DNA of 64,000 nt from Streptomyces sp. SM10 (GTDB lineage: Bacteria > Actinomycetota > Actinomycetes > Streptomycetales > Streptomycetaceae). The DNA lies in NCBI RefSeq assembly GCF_002910915.1, contig NZ_NEUF01000159.1:1-64000 (forward strand), written 5' to 3'. Below, one piece after another: positions 45,938 through 54,123 of this stretch. Both the position numbers and the translations under genes were made by a program. How positions within the stretch are numbered: the first letter of the stretch is position 1; each line of letters begins with the position of its first letter. Below the pieces are notes generated by a model that worked only from the letters and a program-made list of their open reading frames with translations, made no database searches and had not been told where the DNA came from.

Positions 45938-46522
45938 ATGACCTTGACGAGATCCAAGCCGCTGCTGGGCGCGGCACTTGCCGCCGCCCTCGGCCTGCCC
46001 CTCCTCGGCGGCTGCGCCGGCGCCGACACCGCCGCCGTCCCGGACGGCTGGGGCACGCTCGACACGAAGAGCGTCTCCGTCGGCTACCCCAAGGACCAGG
46101 GGTACGCGCCGCAGCCGGCGGCCGAGCGCGGCAAGGCCAACGCCGCCGTCGCCCTGAAGGAGGAGAAGGGGCTGCGCACCGGCATGGTCTCGGTCCAGCT
46201 GGACTTCGCCACGGGGGTCGGTGACGCCGGGGAGGCGGCAGCGGCTGCGGGCGCCGGGATCGGCCTGGGCGCGACCCGCCAGGACACCCGGGACGTGCGT
46301 CTCGCGGGCGAGGAGAGCGCCCGCGAAGCCCGCAGGATCGACTACGAGTTCACATCGAGCGGCGAGGACGCGACTCCCGCCGAGGGCACGCGGATGACGG
46401 GTGTGGTGGTGGCCGGGGTCGACTCCGGGGACGTACCGTTCGCCATCCGGATCAACGCGGTGAAGGGCGCGCTGAGTCCGGCGGACCTCGACTCCTTCGT
46501 CGAGTCGATCACCGTCAGGTGA
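45938..46522 (+). CDS. Lipoprotein downstream of the pilin-module protein
   Basis: A 194-residue protein with signal peptide and lipobox LLGGCAG (Cys near residue 26). The mature domain alternates beta strands (GWGTLDTKSVSVGYPKDQGYAPQ, GMVSVQLDFATGVGDAGEAA, REARRIDYEFTSSGED, DVPFAIRINAVKGALSPADLDSFVESITV), resembling small LpqN/Mog1-like lipoproteins. ATG 45938 has GAAGGGG upstream; GTG 45914 overlaps the preceding stop. By position it may be an immunity or chaperone partner of the preceding protein. Confidence 0.72.
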   Translation: MTLTRSKPLLGAALAAALGLPLLGGCAGADTAAVPDGWGTLDTKSVSVGYPKDQGYAPQPAAERGKANAAVALKEEKGLRTGMVSVQLDFATGVGDAGEAAAAAGAGIGLGATRQDTRDVRLAGEESAREARRIDYEFTSSGEDATPAEGTRMTGVVVAGVDSGDVPFAIRINAVKGALSPADLDSFVESITVR

Positions 46523-46562
46523 CCCGCCCCGATTCCGTCCGACCCGCACCGGAGCTTCGTTC

Positions 46563-47006
46563 ATGGACGTACTGCCGGGTGGCACGGCCACCTTCCTGCT
46601 GTTGTTCGGCCTGTTCCTGGGCGCCTTCGCGGTCCGGTCGGCCCTCAGGCTGAACCGCGTGCTGCGGCTGGTGCGGTCCGGTGAGCGGGCCGAGGGCCGC
46701 TGCTCGGACCGGCGGGTGGTGGACCGCGGCCGGGACGCGGAGAACCGCTACCGCACGGAGTACGTCTTCGCCTTCCGCACCCCGGACGGCCGCGACGTGG
46801 AGTTCACCGACCACGCCCCCGGCCCGTTCGGCTTCGAGGTCGGGGCGCCGGTGCGCGTCTCCTACGACCCGGCGGCCCCGGACCGGCGGGCGACCGTGGC
46901 CGGGCCGGGGGCGTGGGGGCCGATACTGATGCCCGCGGTGTTCGCGGGGGTGCTGGGACTGTTCGCGCTGGGACTGCTGGCGGGGTTCGCGGCGACGGTG
47001 GGCTGA
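46563..47006 (+). CDS. DUF3592 membrane protein
   Basis: A 147-residue protein. Two hydrophobic segments (TATFLLLFGLFLGAFAVRSAL near the N-terminus and ILMPAVFAGVLGLFALGLLAGFAA at the C-terminus) flank a soluble DUF3592 domain (GERAEGRCSDRRVVDRG, YRTEYVFAFRTPDGRDVEFTDHAP, GAPVRVSYDPAAPDRRAT). It starts 40 bp after the lipoprotein. DUF3592 genes recur beside polymorphic-toxin loci, but the role is not known. Confidence 0.82.
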   Translation: MDVLPGGTATFLLLFGLFLGAFAVRSALRLNRVLRLVRSGERAEGRCSDRRVVDRGRDAENRYRTEYVFAFRTPDGRDVEFTDHAPGPFGFEVGAPVRVSYDPAAPDRRATVAGPGAWGPILMPAVFAGVLGLFALGLLAGFAATVG

Positions 47007-47028
47007 GCGGGGTCCGCGTGGTCGTACG

Positions 47029-47700
47029 TCAGAGTTTGGCCCGGTCGAAGGGCGTGGTGAGCGGCTCCAGCGCACCCGCCGTCCGGAGCTCCGTGTTGAC
47101 GTCGATGACGGTCCCCGCGGACGGTGTCCGCGTACCGCCCCTGGTCAGGTCGATGATCAGCCCGCCGTTCGCAACCGGCGTGTACGCGCCCGGCAGCCCG
47201 TCGGGGGCGAGGGACGCCCTCCGCCCGGAGAGGAAGACGGCCCTGCCGCAGCGGGGGTCGGAGTTCTCCAGGCCGAAGTGGTCGGTCACCGCCCGGTACA
47301 GCGGCCTGTCGTACACCTGCCCCGCGTCGATGTCCCACGCCTCGCCGATGGCGGCCAGGATCTCGGGGGTGCGGCGGATGACGTCCGCGTCCTCGCCGAC
47401 CGTGCGCGAGCGGAGGGAGACCGAGACGGAGTTGGTGACGTACGGCGACGATCCGCCTGCCCGGACCGCCGAAGTCACCTTCGCCGCTTCGTGGTTGTGC
47501 GCCCACAGGGACGCCCCGTAGCCGACCACGTCGAGGTCCGGTCCGGTGTTCTCCCGGACGATGTAGTCCGCCAGCGCGGAGACGGAGGGGATCAGCTGAG
47601 GGTCGGCCGGGACGCCGTCCCCCGCCTCGTGCCATCCGTGGAACGTCCCGCCGTCGATGTCCCCGAGCCGCGCCAGAGTGGCGTACCAGCGCTGGATCAT
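47029..47700 (-). CDS. Imm52-like immunity protein (possibly 5'-truncated)
   Basis: A 223-residue protein beginning MIQRWYATLARLGDIDGGTFHGW. The body (DLDVVGYGASLWAHNHEAAKVTSAVRAGGSSPYVTNSVSVSL, AAIGEAWDIDAGQVYDRPLYRAVTDHFG) resembles the Imm52 immunity family as I remember it. Family members normally have some tens of residues before the RWYATL segment, so the 5' end may be lost. No ribosome site precedes ATG 47700. No matching toxin gene is adjacent, so it may be an orphan immunity gene that protects from relatives' toxins. Confidence 0.6.
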   Translation of the reverse strand: MIQRWYATLARLGDIDGGTFHGWHEAGDGVPADPQLIPSVSALADYIVRENTGPDLDVVGYGASLWAHNHEAAKVTSAVRAGGSSPYVTNSVSVSLRSRTVGEDADVIRRTPEILAAIGEAWDIDAGQVYDRPLYRAVTDHFGLENSDPRCGRAVFLSGRRASLAPDGLPGAYTPVANGGLIIDLTRGGTRTPSAGTVIDVNTELRTAGALEPLTTPFDRAKL

Positions 47701-47881
47701 CCCAGTTGCCGCTGCCGCTCCATGCCCTCGGTTCCGCGTGAGGGGGTTCGCCCTCTCCGAGATGTGAGGGCTTCGGCGTCGAGCGCCCGGCGCACCGATG
47801 AGTTTTCCGCGCTGCGGGGGTCCTATTGGCAGTAACGCCCACCACCGCGGTACGGCCCCTACGTGAACCGGAGAAATGAAC

Positions 47882-48718
47882 ATGGCAACAGCGCGAGAGC
47901 AGTCGGCCGGAGTCGAGGCCAGTGTCACCTCCGCCGACGGCACCGAGATCGCATTCGAGCAGTCGGGCCGCGGGCCGGCCGTCGTCCTGGTTGCCTCGGC
48001 ACTGGCAGACCGCTCGGACACGACCAAACTCGCCGCTCTCCTCGCCCAGCACTTCACTGTGATCAACTACGACCGGCGCGGACGGGGTGCCAGCGGTGAC
48101 GCCAATGCTTACGCCCCCGATCGCGAGATTGAAGACATCGCCGCGTTGGTCGAACACGTCGGCGGTTCGGCGTCGCTGTTTGGCTCGTCCTCCGGAGCGG
48201 TCCTCGCCCTGCGCGCGGCCGCTGCCGGAGTGAACGTCGACCGCCTGGCTCTGTATGAGCCGCCGTTCGTGGTCGCCGAAGGCGACGACGGGCCGCCCAA
48301 GGATCTCGCGCAGCAGATCGCCGTGCTGCTTGCGGAAGGCCGGCACAGTGACGCGGTCAAGTACTTCATGACCAGAGTGCAGGGCATGCCCGGCATCGCC
48401 GTGTTCTTCATGAAGCTCATGCCGAAGATGTGGGCAAACCTCACCAAGCTGGCCAGCACTCTGACCTATGACATCGCGGTCATGGGCGATACCCAGCAAG
48501 GCAAGCCGCTCGATGCCGAGGAGTGGAAAGGGGTGGCCGTACGCACCCGTGTGTTGACCGGCGGCAAGAGCCCGGCCGCGTTCCAGCGCTCCGCCCTCGC
48601 CGTCACCGAGATCCTGCCGCAGGCCGACCACCGCACTCTGCCCGGGCTCAACCATGGCGCCGTCGTCATGGCTCCGAGGAAGATCGCCCCGCAGATCATC
48701 GAGTTCATCATGGGATGA
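47882..48718 (+). CDS. Alpha/beta-hydrolase fold protein
   Basis: A 278-residue hydrolase. The oxyanion region GRGPAVVLVASALADRS, the nucleophile elbow LFGSSSGAVLAL (Ser in GSSSG) and the C-terminal His in LPGLNHGAVV form the expected triad with an acidic residue between. ATG 47882 has GGAGA 7 nt upstream; ATG 47876 is also in frame. Base composition is less GC-rich than neighbours and codons such as TTG, AAA and GTG-CTT appear more often, a hint of later acquisition. The substrate is unknown. Confidence 0.85.
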   Translation: MATAREQSAGVEASVTSADGTEIAFEQSGRGPAVVLVASALADRSDTTKLAALLAQHFTVINYDRRGRGASGDANAYAPDREIEDIAALVEHVGGSASLFGSSSGAVLALRAAAAGVNVDRLALYEPPFVVAEGDDGPPKDLAQQIAVLLAEGRHSDAVKYFMTRVQGMPGIAVFFMKLMPKMWANLTKLASTLTYDIAVMGDTQQGKPLDAEEWKGVAVRTRVLTGGKSPAAFQRSALAVTEILPQADHRTLPGLNHGAVVMAPRKIAPQIIEFIMG

Positions 48719-49005
48719 GCTTGTCGTTCGAGCGGTTCGGCGGCGCTCGGTACCCCTCCTGGCACTCGGAGCGGAGCGCGACCCCCCTCCAACTGACCGC
48801 CGCCCCTGACGACCACAACTTACGGGGCAGCCCTGAGGAGCGCTTCGTCACCTCGGGCGATCCCGCCTGGTGGTGGGCACCCTTTCGGTGTGAAACTGGG
48901 GGACGTCGAGCGGCTCCGGTGATCACGCGAAGACACCGCATAGGGAGTTCGGCACTTCGCCTTCGACCCTCTACGCCCTTCCGTCCGAACCAGCTTCCTC
49001 TTCGC

Positions 49006-49494
49006 CTACCGAGGGAGCACCACCCAGGACTTGACGCCCAGGTCCGGCGGCTGTGCGCCGGCGAGACCCCACTCACCGCCCCAGTCGTCGACGACGGCGG
49101 CCAGCAGCCAGAGCGCCCGGCGGCGGCGCGCGCCGCAGAGGGCGAGGGCGTCCGGGTCGGCGTGGCGGGCGTGCTGGTCCCAGAGGACCAGGCGGAGAGC
49201 GCCGTCGCGGTGGCGCAGTGAGAGATAGAGGTCGCGGCCCGGTGTGAGCGCGGCGTTGACGGCGATCAGTTCGCCGACGACGTGGGCGACCGGCCAGGCG
49301 TGGGAGCGGAACCCGCACGTGGGCAGGGCCGCGGTGACCGCACGCCGCCCCACCGAGGCGCTGCGCGGGTCACCGGGCAGGGTGAGGCTGAGGACGAGTC
49401 CCCGGTGCGGTTGGGATCCGGGCCCGAGCGCGGGAGGCTGTGACCTCGCGGGGCACAGAGCGGTGCGTGGGGGCGGAGGCGAGTACGGGTGCAT
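49006..49494 (-). CDS. ATP-binding protein (anti-sigma-like HATPase) of the DUF397 triad
   Basis: A 162-residue protein with a GHKL ATPase core reduced to VAHVVGELIAVNAALTPGRDLYLSLRHRDGALRLVLWD (N-box-like VGELIAVNA, G1-like WDQHARHADPDA). Such short ATPases are encoded next to XRE regulators with DUF397 partners throughout Streptomyces and some affect development and antibiotic production. ATG 49494 has GGGAG upstream. It is divergent from the XRE gene, sharing a 279-bp promoter region. The 48719-49005 stretch before it holds nothing I can support. Confidence 0.78.
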   Translation of the reverse strand: MHPYSPPPPRTALCPARSQPPALGPGSQPHRGLVLSLTLPGDPRSASVGRRAVTAALPTCGFRSHAWPVAHVVGELIAVNAALTPGRDLYLSLRHRDGALRLVLWDQHARHADPDALALCGARRRRALWLLAAVVDDWGGEWGLAGAQPPDLGVKSWVVLPR

Positions 49495-49668
49495 GGCTGA
49501 CTCCCTTGTGCAGGTGCCGGGTTGCTGTCACCGCTGCTGCGGCCGAGCTGTGGCCTGTCTCCCTGGCACGGGCTTGCCCCTCCCAGGGCAGGAGGGCGCG
49601 GGCAAGGCCGTGCGATGCACTTCGGCGGGCGCGCAGCGTGTGTGCGGTGCGTGACTCAATGTAGCCAC

Positions 49669-49693
49669 ATGCGGGGCAAAATTGCCCTCGCAT
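49669..49693. promoter_or_regulatory. Extended dyad in the divergent XRE promoter region
   Basis: The arms ATGCG-GGGCAA and TTGCCC-T-CGCAT flank a central AA. The inner 14 bp are perfectly symmetric and the outer arms match after a one-base skip. It lies 81 bp before the XRE start and 175 bp before the ATPase start, suiting an operator for the adjacent helix-turn-helix protein. Confidence 0.6.
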
Positions 49694-49773
49694 GGACGGA
49701 AGTGAACCCTTTCGTGGCTGCGCCACGCGCGCAGGCGGCAGACTGCCGGTGACCGCACGCGGAGAGGAACTGC

Positions 49774-50625
49774 ATGGCAGCGAGGACGTCCCCTACCGAA
49801 CGCCAGAGGCGACTTGGGGCTGAGCTGCGGAGAATGCGCACGTCAGCCGGTGTCTCGGCCGAGTCTGCGGCCGGACTCCTCGGCGTCGATCGCGGCAAGA
49901 TCTCCAACATCGAGTCGGGCGCCCGGCCCATCAGCGGGGATCGCCTGCGCACCCTGGCCCGCTCCTGCGGGTGCACCGACGCCACGTACGTTGACGCGCT
50001 CGTCGAGATGGCCCAGCAACGCAGCCGAGGCTGGTGGGAGAAGTATCGGGGTTCGCTTCCTCAGGGGATGCTCGACATCGCGGAGTTGGAAGCCCACGCC
50101 CTACGCATGCGAGCGGCGTACGCGATGCACATGCCCGGCCTGTTCCAGACGACCGAACACGCTCTTGCTCTGTTCCGAGTGGTCATTCCGCACCTGCCCG
50201 AGCGCGAGATCACTCTGCGGCTGGCTCACCGGGTGGAGCGCCAGGCCGTGCTCGATGGCGATGCGCCGCCTCCCTACACCGCCATCGTTCATGAGGCAGC
50301 TCTGCGGATGCAGTTCGGCGGGCGTTCCGTGGCGCGCGCTCAGCTGGAACGCCTGCTGGAGAAGTCCGAGCTGTCCCATGTGAGGCTGCTGGTCACCCCC
50401 TTCGTCGCGGGAGCGTTTCCTGGAGCCGGGCAGACGGTGCTGTACGCGGAAGGCCCTGCGGACCCGTTGGACACCGTGCAGATCGACAACTCGCACGGCC
50501 CGGTCTTCGTCCATTCGGAGACCCAGTTGGCGAAGTACCGGGCTCACCTGGACTGGATGGAACGGATCGCCCTGCCGCCTCGTGAGTCACGGGACTTCAT
50601 CCGCACGATCGCACACGAACTCTGA
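49774..50625 (+). CDS. XRE-family regulator with DUF5753 domain
   Basis: A 283-residue regulator. The N-terminal helix-turn-helix is at about residues 8-65 (RQRRLGAELRRMRTSAGVSAESAAGLLGVDRGKISNIESGARPIS). The DUF5753 effector domain follows (GMLDIAELEAHALRMRAAYAMHMPGLFQTTEHALALF through HLDWMERIALPPRESRDFI). It forms an operon with the DUF397 gene 11 bp downstream. In characterised cases the small DUF397 protein counteracts or assists the regulator. The dyad at 49669-49693 is a likely autoregulatory site. Confidence 0.9.
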   Translation: MAARTSPTERQRRLGAELRRMRTSAGVSAESAAGLLGVDRGKISNIESGARPISGDRLRTLARSCGCTDATYVDALVEMAQQRSRGWWEKYRGSLPQGMLDIAELEAHALRMRAAYAMHMPGLFQTTEHALALFRVVIPHLPEREITLRLAHRVERQAVLDGDAPPPYTAIVHEAALRMQFGGRSVARAQLERLLEKSELSHVRLLVTPFVAGAFPGAGQTVLYAEGPADPLDTVQIDNSHGPVFVHSETQLAKYRAHLDWMERIALPPRESRDFIRTIAHEL

Positions 50626-50636
50626 GGAGGAGAACG

Positions 50637-50828
50637 ATGCCGGACATCCAGTGGGAAGAGCCGTTCTGCGGTGAAGGGAACTCTTGCTTCCGGATAGGGG
50701 CCGACGGCCAGGGGAACGGTTACGTCGCCCTCGCAGGGGCGGAGGATCGTTACCTCACCGACAGTCGGGAGGCCCTCCAGCAGATGATCCGTGACATCAA
50801 GGCCGGCAAGGCCGATCACCTGCTGTAG
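50637..50828 (+). CDS. DUF397 small protein
   Basis: A 63-residue DUF397-type protein (QWEEPFCGEGNSCFRIGADGQGNGYVALAGAEDRYLTDSREALQQMIRDIKAGKADHLL). The core matches the usual W.KSSYSGG-like opening in diverged form, then a beta strand and F/L-x-x-x-I-K-G helix. GAGGAG precedes ATG 50637. It overlaps the convergent secreted-protein gene by 13 bp. Confidence 0.85.
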   Translation: MPDIQWEEPFCGEGNSCFRIGADGQGNGYVALAGAEDRYLTDSREALQQMIRDIKAGKADHLL

Positions 50829-52111
50829 GCGGCTGCCGTGTCCGCGCGGTCGTCGGCGGGGCGGACACGGCGGCTCAGGAGGTACCAGGCGCCCAGGCCC
50901 AGGACGAGCACGGTCCCGAGGCCGATCCCGGCGACTCCGATCACCCGCATGGTGAGGTCCTCGCCACTGCCGGGGCCCGCGTCGCCGAGGCCGAAGCCTG
51001 CCGCCGAGGCATCGCCGTCGTACGCCGGGCCCTGCTGGGCGGCTCCCTCGATACCGACGTCCAGCGTCATGGGGACAGTGCTGGGCACCTTTGCGTCGAG
51101 GGTCACCTGCACGTAGTACCAGCCCTGGAAGCGCATCGCCGACGCGTCGTCCGAGTCTCCGGCGAACCGGTTCGCGTAGGCGGCCGGGGCGGTGCCGAGC
51201 TCGACCCCGGTGGGAGCGCCCGTATAGCCGGCGCTCTTGTCGGCGACGGGGCCGCGCGCGGTGTTGTACAGCGCGAGGCGCAGGCCGTTGGCGGTGAAGA
51301 CCGAGGCGCTCGACGTGGCGTTGGCCAGCTGGGCCCGTAGGAACAGCTGCTGGCCCCAGGCGACCGGCACCTTGTAGAACCGGCTCTCGCCCGGCCGGAT
51401 GTCGTCCCTCCAGGCGCCGTCGTCCACCGCCGCCGCGTCGTTGAACCCCGTGCCGCCCTCCACCTTCTGCGGAGTACCACCGCCCGGGGACGGCGCCTTC
51501 GAGCTCCAGCCGGTCGGCGCCTCGGGCTCGGCGGCACCGGGCTTGAGCCCGGGCTCAGCCATGTAGGTCAGCTCGATCGGCCACTTCGCCCCGCCGCCGG
51601 ACTTCGTACCCGCCCAGGCCACGGTGTAGAGATAGTCCCCGGCCTCCTGGCAGGGACTGCTGCTGTTTTTGATGCGACGCGACGCGTAGGCCGCGATCGG
51701 GCGAGTGGTGTCGCCCCCGAAGTAGGAGGCCGGGCTCGAACTGCACGGTGTCCCGTCGGTCGAGGCCAGGGAGACCTGGATGCCGTCGAGAATGGCGCTC
51801 GTACTGCCGGGGGGCGGGGCCAGCACCGTGGAGACGAAGGCGTTCGACGCGTCGTCCAGCCGGACCCGGTAGTACTTCTTCTGGCCTGGGGCGATGGTGT
51901 CGGAGTAGATCTTCGCCCGCTCCAGCTCCGGTCCGTCCACGCTCGACTCCGCGCCGGTGACCGGCTCCGAACCGTCAGCCGGCCGGTACGAGGGTGCAGG
52001 GCTCCCCGGGGCGGCGTCCGCCTGCGGGTGCGCCGCTGCGGTGCTCGGCAGCAGCAGTACGCAGAGTGCTGCCACCACCCCGGCGGCCGCACCGCCTCGG
52101 GGCCTCGACAC
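50816..52111 (-). CDS. Secreted, C-terminally membrane-anchored protein of the Tad locus
   Basis: A 431-residue protein with signal peptide (GAAAGVVAALCVLLLPSTAAAHPQA). There are two related beta-rich domains, each with a KIYSDTIAPGQKKYYRVRLDDASNAFVSTVLAPP- or DIRPGESRFYKVPVAWGQQLFLRAQL-type strand set (about 55-170 and 215-340). A C-terminal membrane helix VIGVAGIGLGTVLVLGLGAWYLL is followed by a basic stop-transfer RRVRP. GTG 52111 has GGGAGGAA 7 nt upstream. Position at the end of the pilin group suggests a surface or pilus-related role. No known domain name applied. Confidence 0.75.
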   Translation of the reverse strand: MSRPRGGAAAGVVAALCVLLLPSTAAAHPQADAAPGSPAPSYRPADGSEPVTGAESSVDGPELERAKIYSDTIAPGQKKYYRVRLDDASNAFVSTVLAPPPGSTSAILDGIQVSLASTDGTPCSSSPASYFGGDTTRPIAAYASRRIKNSSSPCQEAGDYLYTVAWAGTKSGGGAKWPIELTYMAEPGLKPGAAEPEAPTGWSSKAPSPGGGTPQKVEGGTGFNDAAAVDDGAWRDDIRPGESRFYKVPVAWGQQLFLRAQLANATSSASVFTANGLRLALYNTARGPVADKSAGYTGAPTGVELGTAPAAYANRFAGDSDDASAMRFQGWYYVQVTLDAKVPSTVPMTLDVGIEGAAQQGPAYDGDASAAGFGLGDAGPGSGEDLTMRVIGVAGIGLGTVLVLGLGAWYLLSRRVRPADDRADTAAAYSR

Positions 52112-52152
52112 GATTCCGTTCCTCCCACCGGGCACGGGGCCCCTGTTCCTAC

Positions 52153-52194
52153 GGGGTTCGGTGCCCCGACCCTACGTTCACTGCACCGAACCCC
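52153..52194. promoter_or_regulatory. 12-bp-arm inverted repeat between the OmpA-domain and secreted-protein genes
   Basis: GGGGTTCGGTGC (52153-52164) and its exact complement (52183-52194) enclose 18 bp. It could terminate the OmpA-domain transcript. A TAGGGT hexamer in the minus-strand loop could instead be the -10 of the next gene, so its role is ambiguous. Confidence 0.5.
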
Positions 52195-52220
52195 CGGTTC
52201 TGCCCGACTGCGTGCCGACT

Positions 52221-52883
52221 CTACGAGGCGCCGGTGCGCGGGAAGGAGACCTCCACGCGGCGGTTCTTCTTGCGGCCCTCTTCGGTGTCGTTGCTGGCGA
52301 TCGGATACTGCTCGCCGTAGCCGCGGATCTCGAAGGTGATGCTCGGGAGCTTGGTGGCGAGCACTCCCTGCACGGCGTTCGCCCGCTGCTTGGAGAGAAC
52401 GTCGCCGTGGGCGGAGGACCCGAGGTTGTCCGTGAAGCCGAACACGCGCACCTTCGGGGCGTTCTGCGTCTGGATCTCGGCGGCGATCGCGTTGATGCGG
52501 GCCGTGGCCTCGCCGCTCAGCTTGGCGCTGTCCTTGCCGAAGAGGACTTCGGCCTGAAGGGCGAAGGTGATGTCGGCGTTGGTGTCCTCGCGTCGTTCCT
52601 CGCCTCCCATGTCCTCGACGATGGACTTGATGTCGAGCACACGGACATCGCCGAGGGTCGCTCCGTCACCGAGCATGAGACCGGGTGAGTTGGCGTCCAC
52701 CTCGACGGGGGGCGAGGCGCTCGGCACGGCGGTGGGATTGTCGTCCGCCGAGGCCGAGGTGGCACCCCAGAGGGTCGAAGTGCCGAGGACCATCGCCGCG
52801 GCGGCACAGAGGCCGATACGGCACCGGAGTGCGCCTCGCGGCGCGGCTGGTGTGGGGGTGGGTGGCTGCATGGCGGTCGTCAC
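52221..52883 (-). CDS. OmpA-domain exported protein
   Basis: A 220-residue protein. A signal peptide (CRIGLCAAAAMVLGTSTLWGATSASA, cleavage near 47) is followed by a linker and a C-terminal OmpA-like peptidoglycan-binding domain (VLFGKDSAKLSGEATARINAIAAEI, VRVFGFTDNLGSSAHGDVLSKQRANAVQGVL, IRGYGEQYPIASNDTEEGRKKNRRVEV). GTG 52883 overlaps the lipoprotein stop (GTGA); ATG 52871 is alternative. It probably anchors the pilus or its secretion apparatus to the wall. Confidence 0.88.
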   Translation of the reverse strand: MTTAMQPPTPTPAAPRGALRCRIGLCAAAAMVLGTSTLWGATSASADDNPTAVPSASPPVEVDANSPGLMLGDGATLGDVRVLDIKSIVEDMGGEERREDTNADITFALQAEVLFGKDSAKLSGEATARINAIAAEIQTQNAPKVRVFGFTDNLGSSAHGDVLSKQRANAVQGVLATKLPSITFEIRGYGEQYPIASNDTEEGRKKNRRVEVSFPRTGAS

Positions 52884-53467
52884 CCCGAGATCTTGATCGT
52901 CGCGGTGGGCATGGTGGGGATCTGGAAGTCGACCTCGGTGGTGCTCTGCGGCGGGGCGGGGAACTGCGCGAAGAACGGCGCTTCTGCCCCTTGCGTCAGG
53001 CCTTCGAACTTGGTGCACAGGCAGCGGCCGTCCGTGTCCCGGAGCACGAGGTAGCGCTTCTTGCCTGTTTGGTCGACAAGCGATGCTCCAGCCATCGAAG
53101 CGCCGTTGCCCGCAACCTCTTGCTCCATACCCTGCCAGCCAGAAGCGGTCCAGATCTGCTTGGATCCGTTCTTCACCCTGCCCTTGACAGTGACGAAGCC
53201 ACCGGCCTCACGCTTGACCGAACTAACGATGGCCTCGACGCCATCCTTGCCCTTGATCGAGGCAAGCACCTGGCTCTCGTCGTCCTCCGCGGGTGCAGGA
53301 GCTTCGGTCTTCTGCTCGGATGACGATGACGAAGAGCCCTGGGGCTTACTCTCGGGCTCGTCCGAACCGTCATCGCCGCCACAGGCCGTCAGCATGACAG
53401 CCATGGCTACGGAGGCGGCAGCGACGGCGGCCCCCTTGAAGCGAATCCGGGTCATGGCTGCACGCAT
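52880..53467 (-). CDS. Lipoprotein in the Flp pilin operon
   Basis: A 195-residue protein with signal peptide and lipobox VMLTAC. A Ser/Glu/Pro linker leads to a beta-sandwich-like domain (IVSSVKREAGGFVTVKGRVKNGSKQIWTASGW, GASLVDQTGKKRYLVLRDTDGRCLCTKFEG, APFFAQFPAPPQSTTEVDFQIP). This is typical of DUF4352-like extracellular folds. ATG 53467 has GAGAGGAA upstream; a GTG at 53494 overlaps the preceding stop. Co-translated with its neighbours on both sides. Confidence 0.8.
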   Translation of the reverse strand: MRAAMTRIRFKGAAVAAASVAMAVMLTACGGDDGSDEPESKPQGSSSSSSEQKTEAPAPAEDDESQVLASIKGKDGVEAIVSSVKREAGGFVTVKGRVKNGSKQIWTASGWQGMEQEVAGNGASMAGASLVDQTGKKRYLVLRDTDGRCLCTKFEGLTQGAEAPFFAQFPAPPQSTTEVDFQIPTMPTATIKISG

Positions 53468-53493
53468 CAGCGTGTTCCTCTCGGTGACGTTCA

Positions 53494-54123
53494 CTACTTG
53501 TCGGCCAGGTGGACGGAGAACAGGTCTGCCAGATCGGGCAGGAGATCAAGGTTCTTGGGGTCGATGCGGAAGTCCTCGTCATCGTCGCAGACGACCTTGT
53601 ACGACTTCTGGTCCTCGGCCTCATCCGTGTCGTCGTCCTTCGTGGGACTCGGCAGGGGATGCATGTCCTGTTCGACGCGACACCGCGGCTCGATCACTGC
53701 CCTGGCGGTTGCCTCGGCCTTCGTGGTCTTGGTGCTGGCGATCACCGAGCTGCCGACCGTCCGGTTGGTCTCGACCGTGACCGTGTAGGACGCCTCGGGC
53801 CAGAAATCGGCGTCGCAGGAGATCTGGTGGGCATCATTCTGCGACGCGAGCCATCGACCGGCGGAACATGACCCCTCACCGATGTCCCGGCCGCTCAGCA
53901 GGTCGTCCCAGGCGTCGAGGTCGAAGGCCCCGGGCCAGCTCCACTCGTCCCGCGCGTCCTGGGCTGCCGCCAGCGCGGCGGCGTCGGCAGCTGTCTGAGC
54001 CTCGTTCTTCTTCATCGACGCCTGACCGACGGCAAAGTAGGCGAACGCGAGGAAGAGCAGGCCCGCCACCACCATGATGTAGATGGGGAAAGCCTGCCCT
54101 GCCTCACGCGAGTGGCTGGTTAC
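53494..54123 (-). CDS. TadE/TadG-like pseudopilin without a standard start codon
   Basis: A frame of about 209 residues directly after the Flp pilin. It opens (V)TSHSREAGQAFPIYIMVVAGLLFLAFAYFAVGQASMKKNEAQTAADAAALAAAQDARDEW, the RxxGQAxP-membrane-helix-ADAAALA layout of Tad minor pilins. A long acidic C-terminus (DDDTDEAEDQKSYKVVCDDDEDF) follows. The natural first codon overlapping the pilin stop is GTA (54123), not GTG, and no other start precedes the helix. The next ATG (54075) cuts off the motif. Coordinates assume initiation near the overlap. Confidence 0.7.
   Translation of the reverse strand, partial: VTSHSREAGQAFPIYIMVVAGLLFLAFAYFAVGQASMKKNEAQTAADAAALAAAQDARDEWSWPGAFDLDAWDDLLSGRDIGEGSCSAGRWLASQNDAHQISCDADFWPEASYTVTVETNRTVGSSVIASTKTTKAEATARAVIEPRCRVEQDMHPLPSPTKDDDTDEAEDQKSYKVVCDDDEDFRIDPKNLDLLPDLADLFSVHLADK

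Noticed and set aside
43557-45977. 806-codon minus-strand frame opposite the large pilin-module protein
   Set aside because: The plus-strand gene has pilin-like and membrane segments and a ribosome site. The antisense translation is Val/Asp/Leu-rich shadow. Only its last 31 codons were kept, on promoter evidence, as a separate short ORF.
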